This document shows positions 45,056 to 51,891 of a stretch of 64,000 nucleotides of DNA, piece after piece. The translations under genes and the position numbers were made by a program. The notes beneath the pieces were generated by a model. It made no database searches. It was given only the letters and a program-made list of their open reading frames with translations, and was not told where the DNA came from. Numbering within the stretch: the stretch's first letter is position 1; each line of letters begins with the position of its first letter. Origin of the DNA: UBA3941 sp002385665 (GTDB taxonomy: Bacteria > Bacillota > Clostridia > Caldicoprobacterales > UBA3941); assembly GCA_050949255.1 (NCBI GenBank), contig JBMNFJ010000016.1, forward strand, positions 1,054,001 through 1,118,000, in the 5' to 3' direction.

Positions 45056-46033
45056 TTATTGCTCATCCAGTATCTCTCCTATAGCCTCCATGGTCTCCTG
45101 ATCCAAGGTTTTGCCGGCTGCTTTTACATTTTCTTCGATCTGTTCCGGCCTGGAAGCACCGATGATTACGCTGCTTATTTCCGGATGTGTTAGTATCCAT
45201 GCAAGGGATAACTGGGCTAGAGACATACCCAGATCCGAGGCAACGGCTTCCAGCTTCTCAACCTTTGTCAGGACCTCATCAGTTAACAGTCTGGATACAC
45301 CCCTGCCTGCACTCTCGTCGGCAGCCCTGCTGTCTTTGGGTATTTCCTGTCCCTTCCTATACTTGCCGGTAAGGACACCCTGAGCAAGGGGACTAAATAC
45401 CGCCAGGCCTATACCTTCCCTGCTGCATAGGGGCATAACCTCGTCCTCTATATACCTGTTGAGCATATTATATATGGGCTGATTTACCGCTATTGGATTG
45501 AGATTTAGGTGTCTGGTTGTATGTACACCGTCTGCAATCTGGGTAGCAGTCCATTCGCTGATTCCTGCATATAATACCTTGCCCTGCCTGATTAAATCAT
45601 CAATGGCCCTCAAGGTTTCGTCCAATGGAGTATCAGGATCATATCTGTGACAGTAGAAGATATCAACGTAGTCGGTCTTCAGCCGCTTTAAACTGGCGTT
45701 GCATTGTTCAATGATGTGCTTACGAGACAGACCCCTGTCGTTAGGACCATCTCCAACGGGCCAGAATGTCTTGGTTGCCAGAACATATGAGCTTCTGGGG
45801 AAATCCGGTAAAATCTCGCCCAGGACCTCCTCAGCAGCCCCTGCATGGGTCTGACCCATACCGTAGACATCTGCCGTATCGAAATAGTTGATGCCCAGGT
45901 CATAGGCTTTTCTAATACAGGCCTCGGTTCTTTCTTTTCCATAGGAGGCCCCATAGGTTAGCCAGCTACCCAAAGAGATTTCACTTACCTTAACACCATA
46001 CCTGCCCAGCTTTCTGTACTTCAAAACCATCAC
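45056..46033 (-). CDS. Aldo/keto reductase, Kv-beta/YghZ-like
   Basis: NADPH-dependent carbonyl reductase on a TIM barrel, 325 residues. The catalytic tetrad is visible: Asp and Tyr in YFDTADVYG near 50-58, Lys in LATKTFW near 88, and His in FYCHRYDPDTP near 125. The nucleotide-binding segment LSLAWILTHPEISSVIIGAS near 275-295 carries the Ile/Gly-rich pattern of AKRs that resemble potassium-channel beta subunits and YghZ, a methylglyoxal reductase. The physiological substrate is unknown. Start choice: GTG 46033 and ATG 46030 lie almost on AGGAG; TTG 46024 (KYRKLGRYG) has better spacing. It is transcribed alone. Confidence 0.92.
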   Translation of the reverse strand: MMVLKYRKLGRYGVKVSEISLGSWLTYGASYGKERTEACIRKAYDLGINYFDTADVYGMGQTHAGAAEEVLGEILPDFPRSSYVLATKTFWPVGDGPNDRGLSRKHIIEQCNASLKRLKTDYVDIFYCHRYDPDTPLDETLRAIDDLIRQGKVLYAGISEWTATQIADGVHTTRHLNLNPIAVNQPIYNMLNRYIEDEVMPLCSREGIGLAVFSPLAQGVLTGKYRKGQEIPKDSRAADESAGRGVSRLLTDEVLTKVEKLEAVASDLGMSLAQLSLAWILTHPEISSVIIGASRPEQIEENVKAAGKTLDQETMEAIGEILDEQ

Positions 46034-46123
46034 TCCTAGATTTTAGTCATAATATATATTAACCCATACTATATTAATCAAACCTAAAAATGGTGCCCAA
46101 GCAGTGGTATTGACCAGTGTGGT

Positions 46124-46585
46124 TTAGTGCTCCGTTAAGGGCGTAAAATTCGTAATAAAATTTTCATGTATTTCAAAGCGGTATAGGCGATTGATATCGA
46201 TTTGTGGCCACTCCTTCTGATCGTCCAACAGGAGCATCCTCTCGACTCCATCTTCCTCTATATTTATCTCATAGAAGTAGAGCTTGTTGTCCTTATATAC
46301 CGGGTCAGCGCCAATACCCTTCACCAGGCCTTCTATCTCCCTTGTTTTCCCCGTTACCAAATCCCTGATAAAGCGATAATATGAAAAGATAGGAGCAGTA
46401 TATACACCCCAAACAAATATCTCTACACATATACCTACCAACAGGAAAATCATTCCTGCCCAATTCTCAATCTTGTTTGCGATGACGATAGAGATTACTA
46501 TGAAGAATATCAGGCCGGCAACCATCAGGGTCATTATCCTGGTAAACTGTTTTTTTATACCATCAAAATCTTCTTGCCTGTACAT
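46124..46585 (-). CDS. Small membrane protein of unknown function (153 aa)
   Basis: Not recognised. The start ATG 46585 has a GGGGGG site. Two helices at about 17-36 (IMTLMVAGLIFFIVISIVIA) and 42-62 (WAGMIFLLVGICVEIFVWGVY) form a hairpin. After them comes a soluble, probably cytoplasmic, beta-rich domain of about 80 residues (RFIRDLVTGKTREIEGLVKG, then ADPVYKDNKLYFYEINIEED). The layout recalls small membrane-anchored proteins with an SH3- or OB-like tail, but no motif proves that. It stands alone between the aldo/keto reductase gene and tRNA-Val. Confidence 0.72.
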   Translation of the reverse strand: MYRQEDFDGIKKQFTRIMTLMVAGLIFFIVISIVIANKIENWAGMIFLLVGICVEIFVWGVYTAPIFSYYRFIRDLVTGKTREIEGLVKGIGADPVYKDNKLYFYEINIEEDGVERMLLLDDQKEWPQIDINRLYRFEIHENFITNFTPLTEH

Positions 46586-46695
46586 AATCCATCCCCCCGA
46601 TTCCGATAAGTTCTCCTGATATAATTATAGCATATGAATAAAATGGTATATAGGATAGCATTCTATAGTTTACAAATTGTTAATATATAGAAATA

Positions 46696-46720
46696 TAGCA
46701 CCGGATAATATCCGATGCTA
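46696..46720 (-). terminator. Probable terminator of tRNA-Val
   Basis: TAGCACCGGATA (46696-46707) and TATCCGATGCTA (46709-46720) form a 12-bp stem with one G-T wobble and a minimal loop; TATTTCTATATATT follows on the minus strand. It starts nine bases after the tRNA. Confidence 0.65.
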
Positions 46721-46728
46721 TATAGTCT

Positions 46729-46805
46729 TGGTGGTGGCTACTGGAGTCGAACCAGTGACCCCCACGATGTCAACGTGGTACTCTAACCAGCTGAGCTAAG
46801 CCACC
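46729..46805 (-). tRNA. tRNA-Val (anticodon GAC)
   Basis: Cloverleaf on the minus strand. The acceptor is GGTGGCT with AGCCACC, discriminator A and encoded CCA. The anticodon stem CCACG/CGTGG encloses loop TTGACAT, giving anticodon GAC for codon GTC. The T loop is TTCGACT. Confidence 0.95.
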
Positions 46806-46870
46806 AAAGAACAAAATTATTATAGCACGTTTTTATCCCCTAGTCAAACACTCTCGGAAAAAATTCAAGA

Positions 46871-46895
46871 AGGACCTCCATAAAAGGAAGGTCCT
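46871..46895 (-). other. Hairpin and 13-base direct repeat upstream of tRNA-Val
   Basis: AGGACCTCC (46871-46879) pairs with GGAAGGTCCT (46886-46895) with one bulge; on the minus strand TTTTTT comes seven bases later. CCTCCATAAAAGG also occurs twice in tandem (from 46875 and 46893). It is perhaps the end of the yfbR-like transcript. Confidence 0.4.
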
Positions 46896-47063
46896 CCATA
46901 AAAGGGCTATTACGATCCTGATTCCAATAGATATCCACCTTACTACAACTGACCTTGTCATCCACTGTATCCTTCGCAGGTTTTTTTAAGACCGTAATAA
47001 AACCCTTGTGAGAATATTGTTGTCGAAAAACAGAAAATTAAACATGGTAATATTTTTTATGTT

Positions 47064-47642
47064 TTAATTTAGTTCATCCAGGGTTAGACTAAAGCTGGGT
47101 GCAAAGTTTTTCATAAAGTATTCAATCTCTGGCATGTCCATCCCGTGAATCTGGTTTTCTATAGCATTCTTTGCCTTTTCAAACTCCCTGTTGCCGGCCT
47201 TTAATTCCTCAAGGCACTTTAGATAGGCGCAGAGCTTGTCTGCCGCCTTCACGAAGACATACGCACTCTTGTCCCTTTTTTCCCCAATCAGGATATGGGC
47301 ATAGTCCTCCTGCAGTTCTTCGGGGAGCATCTCCAGGAGCTTTCTGTTGGCCACCCCTTCTATTTCCTTATATGCCTTCTTTATTTCTGGGTTAAAGTAT
47401 TTAATCGGCGTTGCCATATCACCGGTAATGACCTCTGAAGCCTCATGAAACACAGCCAAGGTTAGCACCCTTTCAATATCCACCTTGCCCCCATAGAACT
47501 TGTTGTGGATCAGGGCTAATAGATGGGCTATCATGGCTACCTGCAGGCTATGTTCCTGGATGTTTTCCTCAAGAGTATTGCGCATCAATCCCCATCGGTT
47601 AATGTACTTCATCCTGGCTAAATAGGCAAAAAAATGACTCAT
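47064..47642 (-). CDS. yfbR: HD-domain 5'-deoxynucleotidase, YfbR-like
   Basis: Metal-dependent nucleotidase that removes phosphate from deoxynucleoside 5'-monophosphates. The start is ATG 47642 (GGAGGGGG upstream), 192 residues, the size of E. coli YfbR. Residues 1-35 carry the family opening SHFFAYLARMKYINRWGLMRN; the HD residues are His in ENIQEHSLQVA (about 30), the HE pair in AVFHEASEVITGDMATPIKY near 63, and Asp in AADKLCAYLKC near 130. The classical HD pair appears as HE here, as in other members of this subfamily. It is monocistronic, in nucleotide-pool housekeeping. Confidence 0.9.
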   Translation of the reverse strand: MSHFFAYLARMKYINRWGLMRNTLEENIQEHSLQVAMIAHLLALIHNKFYGGKVDIERVLTLAVFHEASEVITGDMATPIKYFNPEIKKAYKEIEGVANRKLLEMLPEELQEDYAHILIGEKRDKSAYVFVKAADKLCAYLKCLEELKAGNREFEKAKNAIENQIHGMDMPEIEYFMKNFAPSFSLTLDELN

Positions 47643-47735
47643 AAGCGCCCCCTCCATTTCCAACGATTTGCTATTTCCTCTTTACTTTCTACAATAATTC
47701 ATATCTGGTATGACTGCAACTTTTTTGTGTCCGTA

Positions 47736-47764
47736 TTGCAAGATTTATCACATTTTGCTATAAT
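47736..47764 (+). promoter_or_regulatory. Sigma-A promoter of folT
   Basis: TTGCAA (47736-47741), 17 bases, TATAAT (47759-47764). Transcription would start near 47771, about 70 bases before the riboswitch. Confidence 0.85.
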
Positions 47765-47840
47765 TATTAATAATATGAAACGTATGTATTAAACTCAAGG
47801 GATATCATTAAAAAAAGAATAATGCGTTTCATTAAGAATG

Positions 47841-47931
47841 TGCAGAGTAGGTATTGTGCGTTAAGTGTTAAGGGATGGGAAGTTGCCCTTAAACGAAGGA
47901 TTTTATCCGCGATGCAATGCCGCGTCCGCTG
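47841..47931 (+). ncRNA. Tetrahydrofolate (THF) riboswitch
   Basis: The sequence matches the folT-type THF riboswitch in conserved bases and fold. P1 is GCAG (47841-47844) with CTGC (47928-47931); P2 is GGTATTG (47849-47855) with CAATGCC (47914-47920), followed by the conserved TGCGTTAAG; P3 is TTAAGGG (47867-47873) with CCCTTAA (47885-47891); P4 is GGAT/ATCC. GATGCAATGCCGCGTCCGCT keeps the 3' core. It lies in the leader of a folate-transporter gene, exactly where this class is known to act. Confidence 0.93.
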
Positions 47932-47938
47932 CCACATA

Positions 47939-48005
47939 AAAGAGATTATTGTAAGCATCTATTCTCTTTGTTGCGGCTCTTTGCCATTCAAAGAGAAAGG
48001 AGGTG
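47939..48005 (+). promoter_or_regulatory. Expression platform and ribosome site of folT
   Basis: Between the aptamer and the start codon, AAAGAGA (47939-47945) can pair with TCTCTTT (47963-47969). CAAAGAG (47989-47995) can pair with either of two CTCTTTG copies (47964-47970 or 47977-47983). The last hairpin abuts the Shine-Dalgarno AAAGGAGGTG (47996-48005). These mutually exclusive pairings look like a switch that exposes or crowds the ribosome site. There is no clear terminator. Confidence 0.55.
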
Positions 48006-48011
48006 CTTTTT

Positions 48012-48536
48012 TTGAGTAACAGAATAAGAAATATTTCCTTAGCAGGACTGTTTGTTGCCCTCAGCATAGTGTTTGCCCGTTTTTTTGCAGGGGATATCCT
48101 GATTGGGGGTACTTCCGTGCTCAGGATAAGCTTTGGTCCCGTGCCCATCTATTTAAGCGGAATGCTGTTAGGACCGGTCTACGGAGCCATAACCGGCATC
48201 CTGGCGGATGCCCTGGGCTATCTGGTAAAACCGCTGGGCCCCTATTTTCCGGGTTTTACCTTAAACGGTGCCTTAACGGGCTTAATCCCAGCCCTCCTGG
48301 TCAAATATTACAGGGAAAGGGAATCCTGGACCCGGCTGTTCTTAATAGTTGTACCTACAGAAATTATAACATCGGTTCTGCTGACTCCCTTATGGCTCAG
48401 CATGATGATGGATAAGGCCTTCATAGCCTTTATCCCAAGCAATCTGATATCCAGGATCTTCTTAGTACCGGTATATGTGGCCCTCATTAGAACTGCCCTT
48501 AAGTTTTCGAAGCAGGCCATTCCTTCGTTAAAATAA
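48012..48536 (+). CDS. folT: Folate ECF transporter S component FolT
   Basis: Substrate-binding membrane subunit of an energy-coupling-factor transporter for folates; it needs a shared EcfA/A'/T module encoded elsewhere. TTG 48012 is the start (AAAGGAGGT seven to eight bases before); GTG 48003 lies within that site. The 174 residues hold about six hydrophobic helices, beginning ISLAGLFVALSIVFARFFAG and including FGPVPIYLSGMLLGPVYGAI and a Gly/Asp loop GILADALGYLVKPLGPYFPG. This sequence type is the folate/queuosine-related S-component group. The THF riboswitch in its own leader makes folate the firm choice. It is transcribed singly to a strong terminator. Confidence 0.95.
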   Translation: MSNRIRNISLAGLFVALSIVFARFFAGDILIGGTSVLRISFGPVPIYLSGMLLGPVYGAITGILADALGYLVKPLGPYFPGFTLNGALTGLIPALLVKYYRERESWTRLFLIVVPTEIITSVLLTPLWLSMMMDKAFIAFIPSNLISRIFLVPVYVALIRTALKFSKQAIPSLK

Positions 48537-48550
48537 ACATTAATATTAAG

Positions 48551-48589
48551 AAAGGATAGGGATTAATTTATTAGTCCCTATCCTTTTTT
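48551..48589 (+). terminator. Rho-independent terminator of folT
   Basis: AAAGGATAGGGA (48551-48562) with TCCCTATCCTTT (48575-48586), 12 bp perfect, ending in a run of six T. It could also serve the convergent capA-like gene. Confidence 0.93.
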
Positions 48590-48694
48590 GTCTTTAATTT
48601 ATGTTTAATGCTAGTCAGCCATCTATAGATCGCTACTTCTGACATCGATTTGAAGAAAACCAGGACTTATAATGAACCAGCACCAGAGATCAAA

Positions 48695-49999
48695 TTAATC
48701 CCTTACCTTTACGCCCTCGGTTTCCAGGTGCTCGGTTGTCTCCTTCCACACCTCTTTTATCCTCTTGCTATCGGCTCCTCCAAGATCTGCATCAAGAAAA
48801 TCCTTAACGGGAAGGATCCGATAATGGAGCCTATCGTCCTTAGTAAACCTGTATACCCATGTGGGGATGTAATCAATTTCTCCAATACTTATAGTACCGT
48901 TATCGTAGTCCTTGATTACTTCCAAGTTCAGAATAAGCCCGCTGTCCCTGTAGCGGTCCCGCTGGTTTGAAACAATGTTGCCCAGGGAGTAAATTACGAA
49001 AGTTTCCTTTTCGTCCCCCTCCGGAGTGGTAATTATCTTCCTTTCCATGGGCTGAATCACATGTGGATGGCTGCCAAAGATTGCATCCACCCCCATATCA
49101 AAGAACTTTTTCGCCATACTCTTCTGCCCTTCATTGGGTGTCCGTACATATTCATCTCCCCAATGGGCGCAGACAACGATAAATTCTGCTCCCTCCTCCT
49201 TGGCCCGTCGGACATCCTCTTCTATTCTGGAAGTATCCCTTAGATAGTTGACCATATAGGTCAGCTTATCCTTATTTACCGATCCCTCCATGCCGTTGGT
49301 CCCGTATGTATAGGCCAGGATGGCCACTTTTATATCGTTCTCTTCAACAATTAAGATCCGGTCCCGCTCTTCCGGTGACCGGGCTGATCCCGTATGGAGG
49401 ATCCGGTGTTCGTCCAGTACGTCCAGGGTATGTTCAACTCCAAATTCCAGGGCGTCCAGGGTATGGTTGTTGGCAGTGGTCAGAACATCAAATCCCGCCC
49501 CTTTCAAGGCCGTAATAAGGGAAATAGGGCTTCTGAATCTGGGGTATGCGGTATATCCTTTTTCATCCGTACTTATTGTAGTTTCCAGATTGCCCATTAC
49601 TATATCGGCTTCCTCCAGGTAGGGTCTGATATCCTCGAAAACCTCTGTAAAGTTATAGGTTCCATCGGGCTCCCTGGCAGCCTTTAATTGGTGATTATGT
49701 ACCATAATATCGCCTACCACACTGATCTTTAAGCTGGTGGTGCCCCTGGGTTCCTGTTCCTCTTCAGGCTCTTCCAATTCGCTTAAAGGATCGTCTGATT
49801 CATCCTGGGGATCCTCTAAATCAGCCTGGGGCTGTTCACCTTCTACGGTATCGTTATTGTCTTCCGTCCCCTGTTCCTGTACTATTCCCTCTTCCCCGGG
49901 CCCGGCGGAAAACCTTTTCAGCAACGAGTCACCGGCTATTATGGCGTAGAACAATAATAAACACAGTATTAAGATGATATGTATTCTAAATCTCTTCAT
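48695..49999 (-). CDS. CapA-family protein (poly-gamma-glutamate biosynthesis-like metallophosphatase)
   Basis: A 434-residue protein held outside the membrane by an N-terminal helix (IHIILILCLLLFYAIIAGDSLL, about 6-27). A long acidic linker (about 35-85, rich in Glu, Asp, Pro, Gln) precedes the CapA/PGA_cap metallophosphoesterase-like domain: SVVGDIMVH near 95, VMGNLETTIS near 133, LTTANNHTLDALEFGV near 172, VVCAHWGDEY near 255, and IFGSHPHVIQPMER near 287. CapA takes part in poly-gamma-glutamate export in Bacillus, but no capB/capC is here; many stand-alone clostridial relatives have unknown roles. The start ATG 49999 has AGGAGAAGG. It is single, convergent with folT. Confidence 0.88.
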   Translation of the reverse strand: MKRFRIHIILILCLLLFYAIIAGDSLLKRFSAGPGEEGIVQEQGTEDNNDTVEGEQPQADLEDPQDESDDPLSELEEPEEEQEPRGTTSLKISVVGDIMVHNHQLKAAREPDGTYNFTEVFEDIRPYLEEADIVMGNLETTISTDEKGYTAYPRFRSPISLITALKGAGFDVLTTANNHTLDALEFGVEHTLDVLDEHRILHTGSARSPEERDRILIVEENDIKVAILAYTYGTNGMEGSVNKDKLTYMVNYLRDTSRIEEDVRRAKEEGAEFIVVCAHWGDEYVRTPNEGQKSMAKKFFDMGVDAIFGSHPHVIQPMERKIITTPEGDEKETFVIYSLGNIVSNQRDRYRDSGLILNLEVIKDYDNGTISIGEIDYIPTWVYRFTKDDRLHYRILPVKDFLDADLGGADSKRIKEVWKETTEHLETEGVKVRD

Positions 50000-50352
50000 A
50001 ATCCTTCTCCTGTTACTATCTAATTTTTCTATGCTGTTTTCAGGTTTATCGCATTAGTCAGTATCCCGTCCCAACATGAGGACAGACCTTGGCCTTACAG
50101 GTCCATCACTAACCGAAACCCATGAAAACCAACATATTCCCTGTGAAGATACTACCAGAAATTTTTACTAATTACAATATAACCGGGAGAAAAGGAGCCT
50201 GGTCATTTTCATAAAAAAAATTATTTTGCATATAATACAAATCTAAGAAGGAGATTTTACATTTATGTAGAATATAGAATTAACAATGTAACACTAATGT
50301 TAAAATTTGAGATAAAAATGTAATAGACTGGATGTCTAAGGTGGAGGTTATC
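50000..50352. other. Divergent intergenic region, no gene seen
   Basis: It contains the promoters of the CapA-like (minus) and NlpC/P60 (plus) genes. A clear TATAAT lies at 50231-50236. Nine bases later AAGAAGGAG (50245-50253) precedes ATG immediately followed by TAG (50265-50270), a start-stop pair with no coding content. The region is AT-rich, with an A8 run at 50213-50220. Confidence 0.45.
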
Positions 50353-51786
50353 ATGAAAAGTTTTAAGTATCTGTTATGTACCGGGCTGCTTTTTCTGATT
50401 ATTTTCTCCCTGGTCGTTCCCACAACAATCCTGGCCAATGATCCATCTTCGTTATACACAATGTACATAAACGGTCAGGAAATTGGAATCGTTAGATTTC
50501 CAGCCAGGGCGCTGGCCATCTACGATAGGATAGAAAAAGGACTCAGGGGAAGGTTTGATGAGGAAGTTTTCATTGACTTTGATGTCTACTTTAAGGAAAT
50601 AGCCGCAGGGTCCAGACAGGTTACAAACGAGAGCATCCTGGCGAAAGCCATAGAAAAGGCTATAGATGTCAGGGTTAACGCCTATGCTGTCAGTATAAAC
50701 GGGACGAAGGTGTTTTATGTTGATTCCCTTCAGGATGCTGAGTGGATTTTTCAAGAGATAAAGGCTCCCTACATAAAAAAGATAGAAGAAAAAGAAGATA
50801 CCCAGCTGGAGGATGTCACCATCAAGGAAGAAATCACCTATGATGAGGTAGTGGTATCCCAAAGCGATATCATGACTCGGGAGGAAGCCATGGAGATACT
50901 CCTGAATGGCACCGAAGGCTATAAGGAGTATGAGGTTCAAAAGGGTGACTCCCTCTGGGATATAGCCCATCGCAACGGTGTAAGTATCTCGGATCTTCAG
51001 CGGGCAAATCCGGAAATAGAAAATGATATAATCCAACCCGGAGATATTATAAAGATAGGCCAGCAGGAAAAGCTCCTTACGGTCCTAACAAAAGAGCAAA
51101 CCGAATACACCAAGGAAATCCCCTTTGAAACCGAGGTCAAGGAGGACAAGAATCTGGAGAAAGGAAAGACCAAGGTCATTCAAGAGGGTGAAAAAGGTGA
51201 GAAAAAAATTACCGCTTTAGTCACCAGAGAAGATGGACAAGAGACAGCCAGGGAAATCATCAGTGAAGAAGTGGTCAAGGAGCCGGTAAAGCGGATTGAA
51301 GCCAAGGGTACAAAGGAAAAGCCCAGGCCACAACCTACACCTTCCAGGTCATCAAATAAGTCCTCGTCCAAGTCTTCTTCCAAAAAGGTTCCTGCACCCA
51401 GCAAGAAGGGCAACGTCACTGGCAGCGATATAGCCAACTATGCAAAAAAATTCGTAGGCTATCCCTATAAATGGGGAACTGCAGGCCCTAATACCTTCGA
51501 CTGTTCAGGATTTACATACTATGTATACAAGCAGTTTGGAATTGATCTGGGAACCACAGGCTCTGTTGCGCAACGTAAGGTTGGAAGAAAGGTTTCCAAA
51601 TCCGAACTTAAGCCTGGCGACATCGTCTGCTTTACTAGCCCCAGTGCCAGCGGCCATGTGGGAATCTATATCGGAAACGGTAATATGGTACATGCATCGG
51701 GCAAGAAGTCCGGAGTTAAGATCAGTAATATAAACTCCGGCAGCTATCCCAAACGCTATGTAACATCCAGAAGAATAATAGACTAA
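50353..51786 (+). CDS. Secreted LysM-G5-NlpC/P60 cell-wall endopeptidase
   Basis: Peptidoglycan hydrolase of 477 residues. The start is ATG 50353 (GGAGG seven bases upstream). The signal peptide MKSFKYLLCTGLLFLIIFSL probably ends at ILA-ND near 32. An uncharacterised region runs to about 195 (it contains two repeats of a YAVSINGTKVFYV-like type). Then LysM (YEVQKGDSLWDIAHRNGVSI) at 198-240, a G5 domain (LLTVLTKEQTEYTKEIPFET) at about 243-320, a Ser/Lys/Pro-rich linker, and NlpC/P60 from 355: catalytic Cys in NTFDCSGFTYYVY, His in ASGHVGIYIGNG and the third polar residue in MVHASG. It is predicted to cut gamma-D-Glu-diamino acid bonds. It is single, convergent with the nucleoside kinase gene. 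Confidence 0.94.
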   Translation: MKSFKYLLCTGLLFLIIFSLVVPTTILANDPSSLYTMYINGQEIGIVRFPARALAIYDRIEKGLRGRFDEEVFIDFDVYFKEIAAGSRQVTNESILAKAIEKAIDVRVNAYAVSINGTKVFYVDSLQDAEWIFQEIKAPYIKKIEEKEDTQLEDVTIKEEITYDEVVVSQSDIMTREEAMEILLNGTEGYKEYEVQKGDSLWDIAHRNGVSISDLQRANPEIENDIIQPGDIIKIGQQEKLLTVLTKEQTEYTKEIPFETEVKEDKNLEKGKTKVIQEGEKGEKKITALVTREDGQETAREIISEEVVKEPVKRIEAKGTKEKPRPQPTPSRSSNKSSSKSSSKKVPAPSKKGNVTGSDIANYAKKFVGYPYKWGTAGPNTFDCSGFTYYVYKQFGIDLGTTGSVAQRKVGRKVSKSELKPGDIVCFTSPSASGHVGIYIGNGNMVHASGKKSGVKISNINSGSYPKRYVTSRRIID

Positions 51787-51849
51787 AAGCTGTGGATAGT
51801 TAACTCAAGACTATTAAAACATAAAAGTTGTTATAGCTTAAATATGTAT

Positions 51850-51885
51850 AAAAAAAGAGCAACCTCGATTGGTTGCTCTTTTTAT
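51850..51885. terminator. Bidirectional rho-independent terminator
   Basis: AAAGAGCAACC (51854-51864), TCGATT loop, GGTTGCTCTTT (51871-51881). The plus strand ends in TTTTT and the minus strand in TTTTTT, so it serves both the NlpC/P60 gene and the convergent kinase gene. Confidence 0.95.
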
Positions 51886-51891
51886 CGCCAT

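Noticed and set aside
47996..48020. Intrinsic terminator just before folT (hairpin 47977-47995 then T7)
   Set aside because: Eleven bases including the Shine-Dalgarno separate the stem from the T-run, too far for a rho-independent terminator; translational control fits better.
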